Positions 35,924 to 44,061 of a stretch of 64,000 nucleotides of DNA are shown here, piece by piece. Every line of letters begins with the position of its first letter. Positions within the stretch are counted from its first letter, which is position 1. Location: positions 1 through 64,000 of the forward strand of contig JAKPGJ010000027.1 in the NCBI GenBank assembly GCA_029550965.1, written 5' to 3'. The translations under genes were made by a program, and so were the position numbers. This DNA is from Bacillota bacterium (lineage in GTDB: Bacteria; Bacillota; Clostridia; Oscillospirales; CAG-382). Below the pieces are notes generated by a model. That model saw nothing but the letters and a program-made list of their open reading frames with translations, was not told the DNA's origin and ran no database searches.

Positions 35924-36781
35924 ATGAACGCAAAAAGAGTATTAACCCTGATCGTAACCCTTATCCTGTTTGCCGTATGGGCGGTCCCGGTCAGCGCGGC
36001 TCCGGTGAGCAAAGAAGATTATAAAGCAATCTATAACGAATATAAGGATTATTATGAAAATACATATGTCCCCGCATATTACGCGTATAATCAGGTGCTT
36101 GAAGATCTTCGCGCGCAAATTCAGAACACAAAGTTTGAGACCTACGAGCAGGCGCAGCGCGTCATCGATTTCTTAAAAGCCATCAAAACCAGGAGAAACG
36201 CGTTCTTCGGCGACCGCGAGACGCCCGGAACAAGCAGATATATCGTACCCAGGCTGCGCGAGGCGATGTATGCGGCGGAAAAAGCCGAGGACTTCCAATC
36301 CGCTTACGCTTACTGCGACCAGCTGATAAAAGCGGTTCAGGCAAGAGTCGCTATCCTGAACTCGCTGGCAAATTCTCTGCGGGACTTTGAAATTATCGAA
36401 GACGCCAAGCCCAATGTAAGCGTTGTATTTAAGGTCAACAACAAATCAGATTGGTGGTATGATTGTACCATTGTTATTACCAACAACTCCGACCAGCCCT
36501 TGGAAGCATGGACGCTGCAGCTTTCCGTGGACGGCCACATCAATTACGCAGGACTTACCAGCGGCGGCTATGACGGGTTCGGAACCTTTACGTACTCTTC
36601 CGGATACTCCTATAAGTTCGTGAACAATGTATTTTCGCTCTCTCCGCAGGACAAATGGCAGGGCGGATACGTCATTCCGGCCGGCGGATCTATTACCTTC
36701 ACAGGGAACGGAAGCAGAATCAACGGCATAACAGGCGCCACCATCGACGGCGTTCCCTGCTCGATTACATTTATTCAGTAA
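35924..36781 (+). CDS. Secreted protein with C-terminal CBM2-like domain
   Basis: A 285-residue exported protein with a signal peptide of about 25 residues. A helical region with many Tyr and Gln (about residues 28-160) contains YEQAQRVIDFLKAIKTRR. The C-terminal domain of about 110 residues has VVFKVNNKSDWWYDCTIVI, NNSDQPLEAWTLQLSVDG and IPAGGSITFTGNGS, the pattern of family 2 carbohydrate-binding modules. No catalytic domain is present, so it is probably an adhesin or substrate-binding surface protein. Control by c-di-GMP suits an attachment role. AAGAAAGGAA stands before the ATG. Confidence 0.78.
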   Translation: MNAKRVLTLIVTLILFAVWAVPVSAAPVSKEDYKAIYNEYKDYYENTYVPAYYAYNQVLEDLRAQIQNTKFETYEQAQRVIDFLKAIKTRRNAFFGDRETPGTSRYIVPRLREAMYAAEKAEDFQSAYAYCDQLIKAVQARVAILNSLANSLRDFEIIEDAKPNVSVVFKVNNKSDWWYDCTIVITNNSDQPLEAWTLQLSVDGHINYAGLTSGGYDGFGTFTYSSGYSYKFVNNVFSLSPQDKWQGGYVIPAGGSITFTGNGSRINGITGATIDGVPCSITFIQ

Positions 36782-36795
36782 ATCCATACGCAATC

Positions 36796-36832
36796 AAAAA
36801 CCGGTTTCTCGATTTGAGAAACCGGTTTTTTT
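36796..36832 (+). terminator. Intrinsic terminator after the CBM-protein gene
   Basis: AAAAACCGGTTTCTC, a five-base loop, GAGAAACCGGTTTTTTT: a 15-bp stem that also works on the minus strand for the convergent ABC permease. Confidence 0.92.
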
Positions 36833-36845
36833 ATGCCGCGTTTTA

Positions 36846-37725
36846 TTATTCCAAATTCAGCTTTCTGCGCAGCAGATCGTTGATGAGAATGAAAACGACG
36901 ACGGATATTACCGAGTAGAGGACGATAAACAGGATAAAGAACAGATGCGCCGAGTTTGCGAATACGGATAAATTGTTGGTGATATATACTTTGCCGAAAA
37001 CGATCGCCGCGATGATGTTTATAATGGTTCCGGCGGCCGCGTTGATGCCCAGATACATGCCGACGGAAGTAAGAACTTTATGTTTTTTCGCGATTATCGA
37101 ACCGAGCGTTATCGCCAGATAGAAAAGCAGCATTTGCGCGATGCACTGAATGAGTATCAGCAGCACAAGCTCAATGATATAAGCGACGCCGTCTCCTACG
37201 CCGACCTTTTCAAACAGCTCTTTAAACAGCATAGAAAATGTATCCAGTACTTCTTTGTTGATAATCTGGCCTTTCTCCGCAGTGCCGAATACAACCAGCA
37301 CAAAAACCGAAATGACTACCCCTATGCCGCCTAAAAGCATCCAGAAAACGCCGGATATGAGCTTTGCGGTCAAGTGCGCGCTTGTTTTAACCGGAAGCGT
37401 AAAGGTAAGATAGCCTTCGTCGCCGAAAAAGTTCTTATAATATCTTTGCAGCAGTATAAATCCGATTACGAAGACGGACGCGATAATCGCTATAATTGAA
37501 AAAATCAACAGCGTGAGCAGTATCACGCTTAAAATGTTGTTCGTAATGGAAACGCCGACAACGACGCCTTCCTCGATAATCACTTCGTTTTCGGGGGGGT
37601 AAGAACGTGTAGCTAATCTTAAAAAGAACGGCCGTCAGCAGCGCGAGCGCGATCGTGCCCAGGATAGCCGGAACAAGTATCCTTGAAACCGACTTATACT
37701 CGTATTTTAACAGTTTCTTTAGCAT
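36846..37725 (-). pseudogene. ABC transporter permease, frameshifted
   Basis: A membrane permease of the unit encoded with the next two genes, read in two frames. The first frame (37725 down) gives an N-terminus LLKYEYKSVSRILVPAIL with one helix and ends at a run of seven C (minus strand; G7 at 37593-37599). The second frame continues VIIEEGVVVGVSITNN and has five more helices. Removing one C joins them as ...FLPPENEVII, and the total of 880 bases then becomes 293 codons. It is either a real +1 frameshift, phase variation in the homopolymer, or a sequencing error. The first ATG overlaps the end of the ATPase gene. Confidence 0.8.
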
Positions 37726-38417
37726 TTGAATACCTCCCTGAAAAGCTCGTCGATGGACATGCCTTTTTCCTCGCGGACGCTGTCCACGCTGCCGCTCATA
37801 ACCACCTGTCCTTTGTTGATAAAGAGAAACTCGTCCAGCACTTTCTCGATATCGGTAATCAGGTGCGTGGAAATGATGATGGTAGAGTTTTCGTTATAAT
37901 TCGTAATGATGGTGTTGAGGATATACTCTCTTGTCGCCGGATCGACGCCGCCGATCGGCTCGTCGAGCAGGTAGAGCCGCGCGCGTCTTGCCATGACCAG
38001 CACAAGCTGTACTTTTTCCTTTGTGCCCTTCGAGAGGGTTTTGAGCTTCGCATTGGTCGAGACGCCCAGCCTTTTTAGCATGTCGTTCGCTCTCGGAACA
38101 TCGAAATCCGGATAGAAGTCCGAAAACATCGCGATGATGTCGCTGACCTTCATCCATGAACTTAAATAGGTGCGTTCCGGCAGGTAGGAAACATAGCTTT
38201 TCGTTTCCACGCCGGGCGCGTTTCCGTCTATGGTGATGGAGCCGGTTGTTGGCGTCAGCAGTCCGGCCGCGATTTTGATAAATGTGGTTTTTCCACTTCC
38301 GTTCGGGCCGAGAAGGCCGATGATTTTTCCCTTCGGGATAGAAAGCGTTAAGTTTGTCAGCGCCGGAACGCCTGAATAAAATTTAGACAGGTTGTAGCAT
38401 TCGAGTATGTTGTTCAT
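37719..38417 (-). CDS. ABC transporter ATP-binding protein (YtrB/YhcH-like)
   Basis: A 232-residue ATPase with Walker A GPNGSGKTT near residue 38, Q-loop region SYLPERTYL, signature LSKGTKEKVQ (the Lys replacing the usual Gly-Gly spacing is common in this subgroup), Walker B LYLLDEP and the switch His in STHLI. It follows the GntR gene after 13 bases, and its end overlaps the permease start, so regulator, ATPase and permease form one operon. Such YtrA-type units respond to cell-wall-active peptides in Bacillus; that is a family inference. Confidence 0.92.
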   Translation of the reverse strand: MNNILECYNLSKFYSGVPALTNLTLSIPKGKIIGLLGPNGSGKTTFIKIAAGLLTPTTGSITIDGNAPGVETKSYVSYLPERTYLSSWMKVSDIIAMFSDFYPDFDVPRANDMLKRLGVSTNAKLKTLSKGTKEKVQLVLVMARRARLYLLDEPIGGVDPATREYILNTIITNYNENSTIIISTHLITDIEKVLDEFLFINKGQVVMSGSVDSVREEKGMSIDELFREVFKC

Positions 38418-38430
38418 TTCACCAATCCCT

Positions 38431-38790
38431 TTACTGATTTATTTTTAAAACAAGTTCTGCCGCTTCTTCAGGAGTGTACCCAAGACGCGAGATGGTTCTC
38501 AGATATTCCTGCGCCAGCTCATGCGCGAGCGCTTGTTTTGTTTTCTCCAATATTTCTTTATCCTCTGTCACGAACCGCCCGGTCGTGCGCATCGCGCTGA
38601 CCAGCCCGCTCTGCTCCAGCTCGCTCATCGCGCGCTGCATCGTGTTCGGGTTTACGGCGGCAATCGCGGCGAGTTCTCTGACGCTTGGCAGCCGTTCGCC
38701 GGGCGGATAGACGCCGGTTATGATATCTATCTTGATATGCTCGGCAATTTGAAGATAGATCGGCCGGTCGGAGACAAATTTCCATGCCAT
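38431..38790 (-). CDS. GntR family regulator, YtrA subfamily
   Basis: A 119-residue repressor with an N-terminal winged helix (FVSDRPIYLQIAEHIKIDI, GERLPSVRELAAIAAVNPNTMQRAMSELEQSGLV) and a short C-terminal dimer helix. The absence of a large effector domain is the mark of the YtrA group. It controls its own operon with the downstream ABC transporter genes. GGAGG precedes its ATG, and a perfect inverted repeat overlaps its promoter. Confidence 0.92.
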   Translation of the reverse strand: MAWKFVSDRPIYLQIAEHIKIDIITGVYPPGERLPSVRELAAIAAVNPNTMQRAMSELEQSGLVSAMRTTGRFVTEDKEILEKTKQALAHELAQEYLRTISRLGYTPEEAAELVLKINQ

Positions 38791-38814
38791 GCAGCAACCT
38801 CCTTTTGCTAACCT

Positions 38815-38838
38815 ATTGTATTAGAACTATAATACAAT
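38815..38838. promoter_or_regulatory. Probable operator of the GntR/YtrA-type regulator
   Basis: A perfect 9-bp inverted repeat, ATTGTATTA, six bases, TAATACAAT. It covers the -10 region and start of the minus-strand promoter, so binding would block transcription. Confidence 0.75.
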
Positions 38839-38864
38839 TATACAGAATAAATTTTATTTGTCAA
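38837..38864 (-). promoter_or_regulatory. Promoter of the GntR-ABC operon
   Basis: On the minus strand TTGACA (38864-38859), 16 bases, TATAAT (38842-38837). The remaining 250 bases to the beta-galactosidase gene contain a palindrome CGATAT-ATG-ATATCG (38895-38909) and a hairpin AACGGAT/ATCCGTT (38928-38947), but no gene. Confidence 0.75.
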
Positions 38865-39117
38865 TAGACTTTTGCGTATTCTTGATTTTTTTTTCGATAT
38901 ATGATATCGTATGGATAAAACGGCATGAACGGATTTGAACATCCGTTTTAATCGATAAAAAACGTTTTCGCTTTGGTCAGGATCAGAAAAACCAACGGCC
39001 GGGTTGTTCCGTCTATGGGGCGAACGACGTGTCTTCCTTTAAAAAGCCGAAATTCGACACGAGCGGAACACTGGTCGGCGCAATCGGAAATTATTCATTA
39101 ATAACAAGAGGTGCAAA

Positions 39118-40851
39118 ATGTCCATTTTTTACTGCCAAGACGGCAAGTTTTATCTTGACGGAGAGGAGTTCACGATTCTTTCCGGCGCGATTCACTACTT
39201 CAGGGTGCATCCGGATTACTGGCGCGACCGGCTCTTAAAGCTGAAGGCCTGCGGGTTCAATACGGTGGAAACCTACATCTGCTGGAACCTGCATGAGCGC
39301 AAAGAAGGTACTTTCGACTTCAGCGGACGGCTCGACCTTGTCCGGTTTATTAAGGAAGCGACGGAACTCGGCTTAAAAATCATCCTGCGCCCCGGTCCCT
39401 ATATCTGCGCCGAGTTCGATTTCGGCGGACTGCCGTCCTGGCTGATGGGATATCCGCATATGAAAATACGGAACAACAATCCCTTGTTCCTCTCCAAGCT
39501 TGAAAAATATCTGGTTCAGGTCTTTGACCGCATCCGGCCTTACCTCTGCACCAACGGCGGCAATATCATCATGCTGCAGGTCGAGAACGAATACGGCAGC
39601 TACGGCGACGACAAGGAATATTTAAAAGCGGTCGCGGACATCTACCGCCGCAACGGAATGGACGTTTTGCTCTTCACCTCGGATGGCGGAAACGACTTAA
39701 TGTTCCGCAGCGGTTCGATCGACGGTCTGCTCTCCGCCGCCAACTTCGGTTCCGACCCGGAAAGAAACTTTGCGCCCATCCGAAAATACCGTCCCGGCCA
39801 GCCGCTTTTCTGCGCCGAATACTGGAACGGCTGGTTTGACCATTGGTACGACAAACACCATACGCGCTCCGGCGAGGATGCCGCCAAAACGCTCGACGAT
39901 ATTCTCAGCATGGGCGCTTCGGTCAACTTTTATATGCTGCACGGCGGAACCAACTTCGGCTTTACGAACGGCGCCAACTGCATGGACCGCTACGAGCCGA
40001 CGGTTACCAGCTACGATTACGACGCGCCGATTTCCGAATGCGGCGACCTGACCGAAAAGTATTTTAAAGTCAAAAAAGTTATCGAAAAGCATACCGGCAA
40101 AAAGATCGACATTCCAGTGGAAAACACCCCGAAAGCCGCTTACGGAAAAGTTTTACTGAACGAATACGTCTTGCTCTTTGACGTTCTGCCGGAACCGAAG
40201 CGGTCGCCCGCCGTGCTGACGATGGAGGAAACCGGGCAGGATTTCGGCTATATTCTCTACAGCACCGAAATCGCCGGCGCGTACGACAATCTGCCGCTGA
40301 TTCTGGAGGAAGTGCACGACCGCGCGCATATCTTCATCAACGGCGAACTGAAAGGCATCGTCGAGCGTTCGCGCAGGAACGACCCGGTCTATCTGAACCT
40401 GAAAGAAGGAGAAAAAGCAAGACTGGACATTTTGGTCGAAAATATGGGCAGAGTTAATTACGGTCCCTATATGTTCGACAAAAAAGGCATTCTTGGCGGC
40501 GTCCGATTCGGACAGATGTACCACTTCGGCTGGGACATCTACAATTTAACGCTCGACACCCTGCCCGACAAGTACGCTTCCACGCCGGCAAAAGCGCCGC
40601 TGTTCTTAAGAGGATACTTCGACGTCGACAACGTCGCCGATACCTTTCTATACCTCGATCACTTTACAAAAGGCGCCGCTTTTGTCAACGGTTTTAATCT
40701 CGGCAGATACTACACCCCCGCCGGACCGCAGAAGTCGCTCTATGTCCCCGCCCCGCTTTTGAAAAAAGGCAGAAACGAGATAGTGGTTTTTGAAACCGAC
40801 GGCTATACGGCCAATTATGTCGAGTTCAAAGATACGCCCGACCTGGGCTGA
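39118..40851 (+). CDS. Glycoside hydrolase family 35 beta-galactosidase
   Basis: A retaining beta-galactosidase of 577 residues without signal peptide, so cytosolic. The catalytic barrel has GAIHYFRVHPDYWRDRL, GPYICAEFDFGGLPSWL, the acid/base Glu in QVENEYGSYG, and the nucleophile Glu in CAEYWNGWFDHW. The C-terminal half has the beta-rich domains of the family with FVNGFNLGRYY. It would cleave terminal galactose from imported oligosaccharides. GAGGTG precedes ATG 39118. No sugar transporter or regulator adjoins. A palindromic terminator follows directly, which has been duplicated by an IS. Confidence 0.95.
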   Translation: MSIFYCQDGKFYLDGEEFTILSGAIHYFRVHPDYWRDRLLKLKACGFNTVETYICWNLHERKEGTFDFSGRLDLVRFIKEATELGLKIILRPGPYICAEFDFGGLPSWLMGYPHMKIRNNNPLFLSKLEKYLVQVFDRIRPYLCTNGGNIIMLQVENEYGSYGDDKEYLKAVADIYRRNGMDVLLFTSDGGNDLMFRSGSIDGLLSAANFGSDPERNFAPIRKYRPGQPLFCAEYWNGWFDHWYDKHHTRSGEDAAKTLDDILSMGASVNFYMLHGGTNFGFTNGANCMDRYEPTVTSYDYDAPISECGDLTEKYFKVKKVIEKHTGKKIDIPVENTPKAAYGKVLLNEYVLLFDVLPEPKRSPAVLTMEETGQDFGYILYSTEIAGAYDNLPLILEEVHDRAHIFINGELKGIVERSRRNDPVYLNLKEGEKARLDILVENMGRVNYGPYMFDKKGILGGVRFGQMYHFGWDIYNLTLDTLPDKYASTPAKAPLFLRGYFDVDNVADTFLYLDHFTKGAAFVNGFNLGRYYTPAGPQKSLYVPAPLLKKGRNEIVVFETDGYTANYVEFKDTPDLG

Positions 40852-40856
40852 CATAC

Positions 40857-40884
40857 AAAAAAAGACCCTTGCGGGTCTTTTTTT
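40857..40884 (+). terminator. Terminator, left copy flanking the IS
   Basis: A7-GACCC-TTGC-GGGTC-T7, active in both directions. It is identical to the copy at 42427-42454 on the other side of the IS. Confidence 0.92.
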
Positions 40885-42426
40885 CAGCCTGTCGAAAAAG
40901 TCCAGTTTTACTGGACTTTTTCGGCATATTATGGTAGAATTACCAAGGGTGATAAATATGCTTGAAAGAGAAAGATGCAACAGATCAGCAGTAGAAATGA
41001 TAAACACCGATATGTTTGTTCCGCAGGACCATTTGCTTCGGAAAATCGATAACGCGGTGGATTTCTCACGCATATACGAATTTGTCGAGGATTTGTACTG
41101 CCCGGATAACGGCAGACCCAGCATTGACCCGGTTGTGCTGTTCAAAATGGTGCTGATTCAGCACCTGTATGGCTTGCCTTCGCTCAGAAGAACCGCCGAA
41201 GAGGTAAAAATGAACGTCGCGTACCGGTGGTTTCTTGGTTATCCTATGAATGAGGATACGCCGCATTTTTCCACGGTAAGCTACAATTTCAAGCATCGGT
41301 TTACGTCAGGCACGGTGGAGGAGATATTCTACTGGATACTAAAAGAGGTTGCGGCAGCAGGATATTTGTCTCCCGAAGCGGTGTTTATTGACGGCACTCA
41401 CATGAAAGCGAACGCCAACATCAAAAAGAAGGTCAAACAAGCGATTCCGGAGGCCGCGAAGATATACGAAAAGCAGCTCAGAGACGAGATTAACGAGGAT
41501 AGAATAAACCACGACAAAAAGCCGTTCGACGACGACAACAAACCGCAAAAAATGAAGGAGATAACCGTTTCAAAAACCGATCCGGAAAGCGGCGTGTTCC
41601 ACAAGGGTGAGCACAAACAGTGCTTTGCCTTTGAAGCGCACACGGCGTGCGACAAGAACGGTTTTGTGCTCGGGACGGAAGTGACTCCGGGCAATATCCA
41701 CGACAGCAAAGCGTTCGACGCCGTGTATGACAAGGTCGTGGAGCGCTTTCCGCAGGTAGAAACAATCGTCGCCGATTCTGCATACAAAACGCCGTGGATT
41801 TGCAAAAAGATCATCGATGACGGCAGAGTGCCGTCGATGCCCTATGTAAGACCGAAAACCGCTTGCGGGCACGAATGGTGGAAATATGTTTATGACGAAT
41901 ACTATGACTGCGTAATTTGTCCGGAATACCAAGTGCTTCAATACGCTACGACCAATAAAGACGGTTATCGTGAATACAAGAGCAACAGCGAAACTTGCAA
42001 GAAATGCCCGACCAGAAATTTATGCACCAAGAACGCGAAGTGTGAAAAAACAGTAACGCGCCACATTTGGAGCGATTACATAGAGCTCGCCGAAGATTAC
42101 CGCCACACGCCCAAATATAAGGAGCTTTACGAAAAGCGAAAAGAGACGATTGAGCGTGTGTTCGCGGATGCGAAAGAGAAATATGGCATGCGCTATACGC
42201 TATACAGAGGCTTAACTCAAGTGACAAACTGGGTTAGGCTTAAGTTTGCCGCCATGAATCTGAAAAAGCTGGCATTGAGGAAGGCGAGAGACGCTTCTTC
42301 TTTGCGCTTTTTTATCGATCTTGCGCGTTTTCACGAAATTGTCCGGCATTTTGCGCAACATCGCACTCGCATATACCAAAAACCGGCTTCTCAACTCGCA
42401 TGAGAAACCGGTTTTTCTACAGGCTG
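40885..42426 (+). mobile_element. IS1182-like insertion sequence
   Basis: A 1542-bp element with imperfect terminal inverted repeats: left CAGCCTGTCGAAAAAG; right, read inward, CAGCCTGTAGAAAAAC (14 of 16 bases agree). It holds one transposase gene. Inside each end is a strong hairpin (40893-40922 and 42378-42418) that would stop transcription into or out of the element. A 28-bp palindromic terminator occurs as a direct repeat on both sides, as expected for a long target duplication. Confidence 0.88.
40958..42403 (+). CDS. IS1182-like DDE transposase
   Basis: A full-length transposase of about 481 residues. The N-terminal InsH/DUF772 DNA-binding part has DHLLRKIDNAVDFSRIYEFV and VVLFKMVLIQHLYGLPSLRRT. 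The catalytic Asp residues are in VFIDGTHMKANAN and IVADSAYKT, and the Glu is in IERVFADAKEKYGMRYT. Between them lies a Cys-rich insert (CKKCPTRNLCTKNAKC). The C-terminus reads KFAAMNLKKLAL. ATG 40958 with AGGGTG before it is preferred over earlier starts, which lie in the terminal hairpin. The intact frame and identical flanks suggest a recent insertion. Confidence 0.93.
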   Translation: MLERERCNRSAVEMINTDMFVPQDHLLRKIDNAVDFSRIYEFVEDLYCPDNGRPSIDPVVLFKMVLIQHLYGLPSLRRTAEEVKMNVAYRWFLGYPMNEDTPHFSTVSYNFKHRFTSGTVEEIFYWILKEVAAAGYLSPEAVFIDGTHMKANANIKKKVKQAIPEAAKIYEKQLRDEINEDRINHDKKPFDDDNKPQKMKEITVSKTDPESGVFHKGEHKQCFAFEAHTACDKNGFVLGTEVTPGNIHDSKAFDAVYDKVVERFPQVETIVADSAYKTPWICKKIIDDGRVPSMPYVRPKTACGHEWWKYVYDEYYDCVICPEYQVLQYATTNKDGYREYKSNSETCKKCPTRNLCTKNAKCEKTVTRHIWSDYIELAEDYRHTPKYKELYEKRKETIERVFADAKEKYGMRYTLYRGLTQVTNWVRLKFAAMNLKKLALRKARDASSLRFFIDLARFHEIVRHFAQHRTRIYQKPASQLA

Positions 42427-42454
42427 AAAAAAAGACCCTTGCGGGTCTTTTTTT
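42427..42454 (-). terminator. Terminator, right copy flanking the IS
   Basis: The same 28 bases as 40857-40884. Its last bases overlap the stop codon of tspO, so it serves the minus-strand tspO transcript. Confidence 0.9.
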
Positions 42455-42923
42455 ATTTGTTTAGCAGCACAACCGCAAGATTCAGGTAAGCCGCGAAGGT
42501 CAGCCACAGAAAATAGGGTATCTGCAAATACGCCGCGGCGGGCTTGATTTTGTAGAACAAATAAATCATATAAGCGGCGGCCAGCCACAAAAGGATAAGG
42601 ATCATCAGCGCAATCGCAAACTGCCGCATATTGAAGAATACAAGCGGCCAGATAAAGTTTAAAAGAAGCTGCGCGCCGAACGCTTTGAGCGCTCTGTCTC
42701 GTTTCGGCGAACCGCTTGTCTGGATCATATACAGAGAAATGCCCATTAAAAGGTACAGGATTGTCCATACGATCGGAAAAACAATAGCCGGCGGAGCAAG
42801 CGCGGGTTTTGCGATATCCGCGTAAATGTCGGTCGAGCCGGACGAAATCAGCGCGGCGGCGGCGCCCGCGCCCAGCGTTATGCCGAGGCTGGCGAGCAAC
42901 GGTTTTAATTTTATAACGAGCAT
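42453..42923 (-). CDS. tspO: TspO/MBR family membrane protein
   Basis: A 156-residue, five-helix membrane protein. It has PALAPPAIVFPIVWTILYLLMGISLY, LNFIWPLVFFNMRQFAIALM and a Trp/Tyr-rich last helix: the tryptophan-rich sensory protein/translocator family, which binds porphyrins and affects stress responses. ATG 42923 has GGGGTG upstream; the earlier in-frame start at 43007 lies in non-family sequence. It is convergent with the beta-galactosidase and the IS now sits between them. Confidence 0.9.
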   Translation of the reverse strand: MLVIKLKPLLASLGITLGAGAAAALISSGSTDIYADIAKPALAPPAIVFPIVWTILYLLMGISLYMIQTSGSPKRDRALKAFGAQLLLNFIWPLVFFNMRQFAIALMILILLWLAAAYMIYLFYKIKPAAAYLQIPYFLWLTFAAYLNLAVVLLNK

Positions 42924-42995
42924 ATTCAGCACCCCTGTAATATATATTACAGAAAATGCTGAAATATTCAAAACCATCAAAGACAAAGTAAAAAT

Positions 42996-43027
42996 AAAAC
43001 TCTCCAAAACGCTTTTTGGAGAGTTTT
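42996..43027 (-). terminator. Intrinsic terminator after the glycosyltransferase gene
   Basis: AAAACTCTCCAAAA, loop CGC, TTTTTGGAGAGTTTT. It ends the minus-strand operon gltX-glnS-glycosyltransferase. Confidence 0.85.
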
Positions 43028-43038
43028 ATGAGAACGCG

Positions 43039-44013
43039 TTACTTTTTTGCTTCGGTTTTTTCGTCTTTTTTGTTTAAGAAGCTCTCTATGATGTACCGCG
43101 GGCGCTCTTTTGTTTCAAGGTAGATTTTCCCGATATATTCGCCGACAATGCCCACCGAGAGCAGCAGCAGTCCGCCGATCGCCCAGACGGAAACGGCGAT
43201 GCTCGCCCAGCCGGCAATGGTCTGCCCGGAAAAGAACCGCACAAGCGAGTAAATCAGCATGATAATGCTGATCAGAAAAATTCCGATGCCCAGTCCGGTG
43301 ATCATCCGAATCGGCCTGACGCTTAAAGAGGTGATGCCCTCCATCGCGAACGCCAGCATCTTTTTCAGCGGGTATTTGCTCTCGCCGGCAAAGCGCTCGC
43401 TGCGCGCGTACGTGACGATATCGCTCTTGAAGCCAAGCATGGGCACAATGCCGCGCAGGAACAGGTTTACTTCCTTGTATTCAGCAAGCGCGTACAGCGC
43501 CCGCTTGCTCATCAAACGGTAATCGGCGTGGTTAAAGACCGTTTCTACCCCCAGTGAGTTCATCAAGCGGTAGAAAGTCTCGGCGGTGAACCGCTTGAAA
43601 AAGGTGTCGGTCTCCCGCTTGCTGCGCACGCCGTACACGATATCGCAGCCTTCCAGATACTTGTCGATCATCTTGTCGATCGCGTCGATGTCGTCCTGAA
43701 GGTCGGCGTCCATGGAGATCACCATATCAGCATATTCCTTGACGGTCATCAGCCCCGCCATCAATGCGTTCTGATGGCCTCTGTTACGGCTCAGATTGAT
43801 GCCGCTGAACAAAGTGCTGTGCTCGTAAAGGGTCTTTATAATCTCCCATGTCCTGTCCTTTGACCCGTCGTTGACAAACACGACCTTGCTATACGGAGAA
43901 ATCCTGCCTTCGCGAATCAGCGCGTACATTTTTTCCTTCATGCGCTTCGCGGTTTCCGGCAGAACGGCTTCTTCGTTATAGCACGGTATTACAACATACA
44001 GACAGTTATTCAT
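43039..44013 (-). CDS. Family 2 glycosyltransferase, polyprenyl-phosphate sugar synthase (GtrB/DPM1-like)
   Basis: A 324-residue membrane-attached glycosyltransferase. The GT-A domain has VVIPCYNEEAVLPET, VFVNDGSKDRTWEII, NLSRNRGHQNALMAGL and the metal motif SMDADLQDDIDAI. Two C-terminal helices (about residues 230-300) follow. The family makes polyprenyl-phosphate glucose or mannose for wall or teichoic acid decoration. A GtrA-like flippase at 9760 could be its partner. It follows glnS after 48 bases. Confidence 0.93.
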   Translation of the reverse strand: MNNCLYVVIPCYNEEAVLPETAKRMKEKMYALIREGRISPYSKVVFVNDGSKDRTWEIIKTLYEHSTLFSGINLSRNRGHQNALMAGLMTVKEYADMVISMDADLQDDIDAIDKMIDKYLEGCDIVYGVRSKRETDTFFKRFTAETFYRLMNSLGVETVFNHADYRLMSKRALYALAEYKEVNLFLRGIVPMLGFKSDIVTYARSERFAGESKYPLKKMLAFAMEGITSLSVRPIRMITGLGIGIFLISIIMLIYSLVRFFSGQTIAGWASIAVSVWAIGGLLLLSVGIVGEYIGKIYLETKERPRYIIESFLNKKDEKTEAKK

Positions 44014-44061
44014 TATACTTCTCCTGGTTTCTGTCCCGAATTGCCCTGACCAGTTTGTCTG

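Noticed and set aside
40857-42454. The two identical 28-bp flanks as an ancestral pair of separate terminators
   Set aside because: Possible, but exact identity including both homopolymer runs fits target duplication better.
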